A stretch of DNA of 9,780 nucleotides from Lachnospiraceae bacterium (GTDB taxonomy: Bacteria; Bacillota; Clostridia; Lachnospirales; Lachnospiraceae), in NCBI GenBank assembly GCA_021205045.1, contig JAJPYH010000259.1, positions 1 through 9,780 on the forward strand. Direction: 5' to 3'. Made by a program: the position numbers and the translations under genes. The notes under the pieces were generated by a model. The model was not told where the DNA came from and ran no database searches. It was given only the letters and a program-made list of their open reading frames with translations. Positions 6,085 to 9,780 of the stretch are shown here, in pieces. Each line of letters starts with the position of its first letter. The stretch's first letter is position 1.

Positions 6085-6128
6085 ATATTAGCCAGTGCAG
6101 GATGTGCATATGATTTTGCGGCACTTTC

Positions 6129-6635
6129 TCACTTTGCCTTCGCTTGACTCCGCTGATACGCCCTGAGCACCGGCTTCTCCAGCTGACGCTTTAAAATGAT
6201 CTGTATCTCCTCGGCTGTGGTCATGGGCTCCACCAGAATGCTGTAAATTCCCAGCCGTCTGGCGCCCCACACATCCGTAAAAAGCTGATCCCCTACAAAC
6301 AGGGTAGTCTGAGGGGCAGAACCTGCTGCCTTCATGGCCCTTTCATACCCGCTCCGCAACGGTTTATTGGCCTTCGCTACATACCCGATGCCGCAGTCCT
6401 GGGCAAAGGTCTCCACCCGCGGCCCCTTATTATTGGAGATAACCAGAATATGATAGCCCATATCCTTCAGCCGATTCAGAAAAGCCCTGCACTCCTCCGT
6501 AGCCGGGGCGTCCGGATATACCAGCGTATTGTCAATGTCAAAAAGCACCGTGCGGTAGCCCTTATTATAAAAATCCTGATAAGGGATGTCCCAGGCTCTT
6601 TTCACTGTTTCATCCGGGAAAAAAATCTCAAGCAT
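6129..6635 (-). CDS. yqeG: YqeG family HAD-IIIA phosphatase
   Basis: 168 residues from ATG 6635, which has AAGGA at good spacing and gives the family-typical start MLEIFFPDE. A longer frame from ATG 6677 would add 14 charged residues (MNREQRNARIKEKR) and begins five bases after the nrdR stop, so it cannot be fully excluded. HAD motifs are complete: FDIDNTLV (Asp33, Asp35), VISNN (Ser67), a lysine in KANKPL (Lys91), and VGDQLFTDVWG (Asp116, Asp121). Members are soluble phosphatases of unclear substrate; in Firmicutes the gene often sits next to aroE or the GTPase yqeH, which agrees with aroE here. It is the second gene of the presumed nrdR operon. Confidence 0.93.
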   Translation of the reverse strand: MLEIFFPDETVKRAWDIPYQDFYNKGYRTVLFDIDNTLVYPDAPATEECRAFLNRLKDMGYHILVISNNKGPRVETFAQDCGIGYVAKANKPLRSGYERAMKAAGSAPQTTLFVGDQLFTDVWGARRLGIYSILVEPMTTAEEIQIILKRQLEKPVLRAYQRSQAKAK

Positions 6636-6682
6636 CCGCTTTTCCTTTATCCTTGCATTTCTTTGCTCTCTGTTCATCAGGA

Positions 6683-7138
6683 CTACTGATCCGCCAGGAG
6701 CTTCTTTAACTCCTCCATAAAGGTATCCGCATCCTTAAACTCCCGATAGACAGAGGCAAAGCGCACATAGGCGACCATGTCCAGTTCCTTCAGCTTTCCC
6801 ATGACCATCTCACCGATATCCGTGGACAGCACTTCGGCCTGCTCCTTGGCATAAATCGCCGTCTCCACCTCATTCACCGCCTGGGAAATCTGAGCGGAGC
6901 TGACCGGACGCTTATGGCAGGCCCGCAATATTCCCTGCTCAATCTTGGCCCTGTCATAGACCTCTCTGGTCTGATCCTTTTTAATCACCATAATGGGAAA
7001 GGTTTCCACCTTCTCGTATGTAGTGAAGCGCTTGCCGCAACCTTCACAAATCCTCCTTCTGCGGATGGAATTGCTCTCCTCCACAGGTCTGGAATCCACC
7101 ACTCTGATATTCTCACTGCCGCAAAATGGACACTTCAT
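6683..7138 (-). CDS. nrdR: Transcriptional repressor NrdR
   Basis: 151 residues, full length. NrdR senses ATP/dATP and represses ribonucleotide reductase genes. The zinc ribbon is formed by C3-x-x-C6 and C31-x-x-C34, with the basic IRRRRIC stretch before the second pair. The ATP-cone domain spans about 49-139, starting with IMVIKKDQTREVYDRAKI. The start ATG 7138 is preceded by GGAGG at suitable spacing. It is the first gene after a strong promoter; yqeG follows within 5-50 bp depending on its start. No ribonucleotide reductase gene is in the window, so its targets lie elsewhere. Confidence 0.98.
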   Translation of the reverse strand: MKCPFCGSENIRVVDSRPVEESNSIRRRRICEGCGKRFTTYEKVETFPIMVIKKDQTREVYDRAKIEQGILRACHKRPVSSAQISQAVNEVETAIYAKEQAEVLSTDIGEMVMGKLKELDMVAYVRFASVYREFKDADTFMEELKKLLADQ

Positions 7139-7165
7139 GGGACGCCTCCGAGTTTTATTTTCCTA

Positions 7166-7194
7166 ATAATAGCAAAAACATTATCCCACGTCAA
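7166..7194 (-). promoter_or_regulatory. Strong promoter of nrdR-yqeG-aro genes
   Basis: On the minus strand -35 TTGACG (7189-7194) and -10 TATTAT (7166-7171) are exactly 17 bp apart. Transcription would start about 20 bases before the nrdR ATG. No strong promoter is visible further down the presumed operon before efp. Confidence 0.8.
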
Positions 7195-7336
7195 CCAGAA
7201 TGATGGTCGATCCGATCCGGGAGCCAATTTATGGAATAAATAGTTCATCCTGCGCAAATTTAAGACAGCTTAAAAGAGCAGACAGACAGTTGAAAAACAG
7301 TCATGTAACAGAAAAGGACATAGGAAAAACCGGAGG

Positions 7337-7395
7337 GACCCGCGAAATTCAAAAAAGCACCCATTAACGGGACCGGAACCCCGGCCGCGCGGGCA
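7337..7395 (-). terminator. Possible terminator region of sigG
   Basis: On the minus strand a GC-rich segment (GGCCGG GGTT CCGG-T-CC, part of the 28-bp repeat) is followed by CCCGTTAATGGG and then GCTTTTTTG. Neither stem is textbook, but this is the only stem-plus-T-run after sigG. The remaining 7200-7336 shows no gene or site I can name. Confidence 0.4.
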
Positions 7396-7459
7396 ATAGT
7401 GTTTCTCCGCCTAGTTCTTTTGCAGCCTCGAGACCGGAAACCCGGCCGCGCGGGCAATA
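7371..7459. repeat. 28-bp direct repeat pair with a 33-bp spacer, GC-rich
   Basis: 7371-7398 and 7432-7459 match at 27 of 28 positions (only 7379 c versus 7440 a differs). The core CCCGGCCGCGCGGGCAATA is strongly GC-rich compared with the flanks and contains the palindromes GGCC and CCGCGCGG. The offset is 61 bp. The second copy ends five bases before the sigG stop codon triplet. No terminal inverted repeats, target duplications or cas genes accompany it. Confidence 0.85.
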
Positions 7460-7464
7460 AGCTT

Positions 7465-8235
7465 TCACCCCAGATACTGCCGCATACTCTTCAGCGCATT
7501 CTTCTCCAGCCTTGACACCTGGGCCTGGGAAATACCAATATAATCCGCCACCTCCATCTGCGTCTTCCCTTCAAAGAACCGCAGGGTGATGATTTCCTTT
7601 TCCCGGTCGCCCAGCCGTCCCATGGCCTCGCTTAAGGTGATGTGCTCGATCCAGTTATCTTCCTTATTTTTCTTGTCGCTGATCTGGTCCATGACGTAGA
7701 GAGTGTCGCCGCCGTCGGTGTAGATGGGGTCGTAAAGGCTGACCGGGCTCTGGATGGCGTCCAGGGCATAAACCACGTCCTCCATAGGAATGCCGATTTC
7801 CGTGGCGATTTCCTCCACGGTGGGCTCCTTCTGAGAATTGCCCATCATGGCTTCTCTTGCCTGCATGGCCCGATAGGCGATATCCTTTAAGGAACGGCTG
7901 ACTCTGATCGAACCGCCGTCGCGCAGATAGCGCCTGATCTCGCCCATGATCATGGGCACAGCATAGGTACTGAACTTGACTCCCAGCGACCGGTCGAAAT
8001 TATCAATGGCCTTGATCAGACCGACACAACCGATCTGGAACAAGTCGTCCGCGTTTTCCTCAGTGGTGGAGAAACGTTTGATGACACTTAAGACCAGGCG
8101 CAGATTTCCCTCGATATATTTTTCCCGGGCGTCCTGGTCGCCGTTTGCAATCTGTTCAAAAAGAACATCCTTTTCTTCCTGTGCCAGTAAAGGCAGTTTG
8201 GCTGTATTCACACCGCAGATTTCCACTTTTCCCAT
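7465..8235 (-). CDS. sigG: RNA polymerase sporulation sigma factor SigG
   Basis: 256 residues, the family length. Sigma-G directs late gene expression in the forespore. The N-terminus has the diagnostic KVEICGVNTAKLPLL, the segment linked to anti-sigma control in this family. Region 2 covers about 36-105 (YIEGNLRLVLSVIKRF, DDLFQIGCVGLIKAIDNFD, FSTYAVPMIMGEIRRYLRD), region 3 about 110-185, and region 4 about 195-254 with the helix-turn-helix TQMEVADYIGISQAQVSRLE. The start ATG 8235 has GGGAGGA five bases upstream. spoIIGA and sigE, which precede sigG in Bacillus, are not next to it here. Instead the gene has a sigma-G-like promoter and a structured leader of about 160 nt. Confidence 0.98.
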   Translation of the reverse strand: MGKVEICGVNTAKLPLLAQEEKDVLFEQIANGDQDAREKYIEGNLRLVLSVIKRFSTTEENADDLFQIGCVGLIKAIDNFDRSLGVKFSTYAVPMIMGEIRRYLRDGGSIRVSRSLKDIAYRAMQAREAMMGNSQKEPTVEEIATEIGIPMEDVVYALDAIQSPVSLYDPIYTDGGDTLYVMDQISDKKNKEDNWIEHITLSEAMGRLGDREKEIITLRFFEGKTQMEVADYIGISQAQVSRLEKNALKSMRQYLG

Positions 8236-8248
8236 CAGTTCCTCCCAA

Positions 8249-8272
8249 ATCAGACCATATAATGTATCTGAT
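8249..8272 (-). promoter_or_regulatory. sigG leader hairpin next to the ribosome site
   Basis: ATCAGA and TCTGAT form a 6-bp stem with a 12-base loop. In the mRNA it ends two bases before the GGGAGGA ribosome-binding site of sigG (8240-8246), close enough to affect initiation. Confidence 0.5.
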
Positions 8273-8275
8273 GCA

Positions 8276-8322
8276 GACAGCGCCGATACCGGGAAACTTT
8301 TGCTTCCGGTAGCGGCGCTGTC
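8276..8322 (-). promoter_or_regulatory. Long stem-loop in the sigG leader
   Basis: GACAGCGCCG pairs with CGGCGCTGTC (10 bp); one mismatch is followed by about eight more pairs (TACCGG side) closing a short A/T-rich loop. On the sigG strand no T-run follows, so it should not terminate. On the plus strand it is followed by TTTTG and looks like a weak terminator, but no plus-strand gene precedes it. It lies between the predicted sigG promoter and its ribosome site. Confidence 0.7.
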
Positions 8323-8401
8323 TTTTGTATGCTGCCATTTCTGATCACGGCAATTCGCAGGTATTCCGGATCACGTGAATGAGAACAGCAACCTTAATCC
8401 T

Positions 8402-8430
8402 TAGTATGGTTCGGATGCTCAAATTTATGT
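8402..8430 (-). promoter_or_regulatory. Sigma-G-like (forespore) promoter of sigG
   Basis: On the minus strand CATACTA (8402-8408) matches the sigma-G -10 consensus exactly; ACATA (8426-8430), 17 bp upstream, differs by one base from the GCATA-type -35. The start would be near 8395, about 160 bases before the sigG ATG. This fits the known autoregulation of sigG in Bacillus. Confidence 0.6.
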
Positions 8431-8445
8431 ACAGAGGCATACAAT
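8419..8445 (+). promoter_or_regulatory. Possible mother-cell (sigma-E-type) promoter of the ymxH-like gene
   Basis: CATACAAT (8438-8445) fits the sigma-E -10 pattern. A partial -35, TCAAATT (8419-8425), is 12 bp upstream, one short of the usual 13-15. The putative -35 elements of this and the opposite sigG promoter abut. The call rests mainly on the -10. Confidence 0.35.
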
Positions 8446-8468
8446 AAAGAAAAAGGGATTCTCTTTTG

Positions 8469-8699
8469 ATGTTGTTTTCGGAATTGAGAAATAAAGAAGT
8501 CATTGATATCAAGGACTGCAGAAAGCTTGGGAAAATACAGGATCTGGAATTCGATCCCCGCACGGGGTGTATTCAGAAGTTTTATGTGCCCTGCGGCTCG
8601 AAATTTGGTTTTTTCTTTGCCCCGGAGCCGGATTATGTTCTGGATTTTCGGGAAATCTGCCAGATTGGGCCTGACATTATTCTGGTTGATGCAAGATAA
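8469..8699 (+). CDS. YlmC/YmxH family small PRC-barrel sporulation-associated protein
   Basis: 76 residues from ATG 8469; a TTG three bases earlier would add one Met but is the weaker start. An AAGGGA lies about 10 bases upstream. The single domain is a short beta-barrel of the PRC type: FSELRNKEVIDIKDCRKLGKIQDLEFDP is the typical opening, followed by FYVPCGSKFGFFF and the closing IGPDIILVD. Members are small, soluble and of unknown biochemical role; several are annotated as sporulation proteins. In Bacillus ylmC lies just downstream of sigG, so keeping it beside sigG here, though divergent, supports the assignment. ylmC and ymxH cannot be told apart from the sequence alone. It is the only plus-strand gene in the window. 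Confidence 0.9.
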   Translation: MLFSELRNKEVIDIKDCRKLGKIQDLEFDPRTGCIQKFYVPCGSKFGFFFAPEPDYVLDFREICQIGPDIILVDAR

Positions 8700-8720
8700 T
8701 ATTTTAAATTCGGTATTTTG

Positions 8721-8746
8721 CCCGCAAACAGCTGAAATATTGCGGG
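8721..8746 (+). other. Hairpin after the ymxH-like gene
   Basis: CCCGCAA and TTGCGGG form a perfect 7-bp stem with a 12-base loop, about 20 bases past the stop codon. No T-run follows, so termination by it is uncertain. Confidence 0.4.
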
Positions 8747-8805
8747 ACGGCGGTCAAGATGGCGGCCAGGAATGCCGGTCGTTTAAAGAACCACCTCCGT
8801 AAACG

Positions 8806-8827
8806 AGCCGGGGATTTCTCCCCGGCT
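8806..8827. terminator. Probable bidirectional terminator between convergent genes
   Basis: AGCCGGGGA pairs perfectly with TCCCCGGCT (9 bp) around a four-base loop; on the minus strand the loop is the stable GAAA tetraloop. It lies between the 3' ends of the ymxH-like gene and the GH43 gene. T-runs on both sides are short, so efficiency is unclear. Confidence 0.6.
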
Positions 8828-8876
8828 TGCGCTTATCTGCTCTGTCCCGACCACATTTACCGGCTCCCGTGCGCCC

Positions 8877-9734
8877 TTACTCAAGTACACGCAGTTCCTG
8901 CCCCTTCTCCTCAAGCTCCAGAAAGACAGGGCGCTCCTTCGACGGTTCATTCGGCGTATGCAAAGCCAGCATAATCCTGCCCTCTCTGGTCTTAAAAATC
9001 ATTCCGTGACCGCCGTTTTGCGAAAAAAGCGGCTCCTTCAGCTGGGTCCATCCCTCCAGGATGTGCCCGTCCTTCGCTTTCGCCATCCCCACAGCATATC
9101 CAAGGTTTCCGAAGGACGACCAGATCATCAGAGGCTCACCATTGGCAAGATGATAAATAAATGGTCCGTCTGTCACATAGCATTTGGCCGGGCGTGTGAC
9201 CCATTCCGCATCCGTCGCATGAAACAATACCTCCGGTTCCCCCGCTGCCGCCTTTAAATCATCCGTCAGCCGCAGGGCACATATCTCGCCGTTCACCGTT
9301 TGCGTCCATTCATGGCTGAACACCATATACGGCGTTCCGTCCGGCGACACATACAGTGTCCCGTCCAGACACTCCCAATCCGAAGGGGTGACATTTCCAT
9401 CTGAATGGGGAGCAAACCTGCCATCCGGCCTGTCTGAAACCAGAATCGATGTTCCACGGCACACGTTCGGTGCTTTAAACGATACAAACATATAAAACCT
9501 GCCTCTGTACTCATGCACCTCCGGAGCCCAATAATTCATTGTATATGGAAAATCCGGCGTCCTGGCAAATATTTCCTCTGGCTCCGACCAGTTTTCCAAA
9601 TCCTCCGAAACATACACGTCCAGCCCATAGGCCTGATCCGTCCAGCACTCCTTGCCGCGGGTGCCATACATGTAATATTTGCCGTCATATAAAAGGACAA
9701 GGGGATGTCTTATATTTATTTCACTTGCTTTCAT
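8877..9734 (-). CDS. Glycoside hydrolase family 43 protein, possibly altered active site
   Basis: 285 residues, a complete five-bladed beta-propeller domain without signal peptide or extra binding module, so probably cytoplasmic and acting on imported oligosaccharides (arabino- or xylo-type side chains are usual for the family). Family blocks: DGKYYMYGTRG near 17-27, LDVYVSEDLENW near 38-49, NYWAPEVHEYRGRFYMF near 67-83, WECLDGTLYV with Asp124 (the usual pKa-tuning Asp), YMVFSHEW, VTDGPFIY with Asp189 at the general-acid position, and GGHGMIF near 241-247. The first blade normally begins R-D-P with Asp as the general base; here it reads IRHPLVL, with His10 (codon 9705-9707). That would impair hydrolysis if real. 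The start ATG 9734 has AAGGAG about 11 bases upstream. Its promoter and any partner genes lie beyond the right edge; 9735-9780 shows nothing else. Confidence 0.88.
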   Translation of the reverse strand: MKASEINIRHPLVLLYDGKYYMYGTRGKECWTDQAYGLDVYVSEDLENWSEPEEIFARTPDFPYTMNYWAPEVHEYRGRFYMFVSFKAPNVCRGTSILVSDRPDGRFAPHSDGNVTPSDWECLDGTLYVSPDGTPYMVFSHEWTQTVNGEICALRLTDDLKAAAGEPEVLFHATDAEWVTRPAKCYVTDGPFIYHLANGEPLMIWSSFGNLGYAVGMAKAKDGHILEGWTQLKEPLFSQNGGHGMIFKTREGRIMLALHTPNEPSKERPVFLELEEKGQELRVLE

Positions 9735-9780
9735 TTTATGTGAGGCTCCTTCAACCGATGTTGTGGTTCTTTGGTTTATT

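Noticed and set aside
7260..7457. 65-codon minus-strand frame downstream of sigG as a gene.
   Set aside because: It is arginine-rich because it reads through the GC-rich 28-bp repeats, and it has no ribosome site or recognisable domain.
7371..7459. Two-repeat CRISPR array (28-bp repeats, 33-bp spacer).
   Set aside because: Only two repeats, no cas genes or leader in the window, and the repeat sits at the end of sigG. The period alone is not enough; a spacer match to a phage would reopen it.
8276..8322. Plus-strand terminator (stem followed by TTTTG).
   Set aside because: No plus-strand gene lies upstream for it to end; its place in the sigG leader is the more useful reading.

Overview
The window looks like chromosomal DNA from a spore-forming Firmicute of class Clostridia, most likely Lachnospiraceae. 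The clues are a sporulation sigma factor (SigG) next to a YlmC/YmxH-type protein, a DUF5688 protein, a type II dehydroquinase beside EF-P, and roughly even GC content. No ribosomal RNA, phage gene, transposase or cas gene is visible. The taxonomic call is inferred from gene content and remembered family sequences, not from a database search. Almost everything is on the minus strand; only the small ymxH/ylmC-like gene (8469-8699) is on plus.

Reading in the direction of minus-strand transcription (right to left): a GH43 glycoside hydrolase (8877-9734) lies convergent to the ymxH-like gene, with a GC-rich hairpin between them. The ymxH-like gene and sigG (7465-8235) diverge from a shared region holding a sigma-G-like promoter toward sigG, a possible mother-cell-type -10 toward ymxH, and two hairpins in the sigG leader. 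A 322-bp gene-free stretch (7143-7464) follows, with a 28-bp near-perfect direct repeat and a strong vegetative promoter. That promoter starts a presumed operon nrdR - yqeG - aroE - aroK - aroQ, which supplies a ribonucleotide reductase repressor, a HAD phosphatase and three shikimate pathway steps (dehydroquinate dehydratase, shikimate dehydrogenase, shikimate kinase). efp follows with its own promoter and a clear terminator.

Further left are a DUF5688 gene of unknown function with a palindrome in its upstream region, a tRNA-Arg(CCG) with a good promoter, and a membrane-anchored double-SH3b protein that probably shares the tRNA transcript and ends at a textbook terminator. The window closes with the 5' part of a YetA/PcRGLX-like RIFT-barrel gene that runs off the left edge.

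Most genes are ordinary housekeeping or sporulation genes. The unusual content is mostly in the joints between them: a decayed 41-bp tandem repeat built from the aroE/aroK junction, a tRNA whose leader and trailer are complementary over 12 bases, the spaced 28-bp repeat behind sigG, the structured sigG leader, an in-frame 13-residue repeat in the left-edge gene, and a GH43 protein whose usual catalytic aspartate reads as histidine. I found no convincing new multi-gene defence or mobile system.
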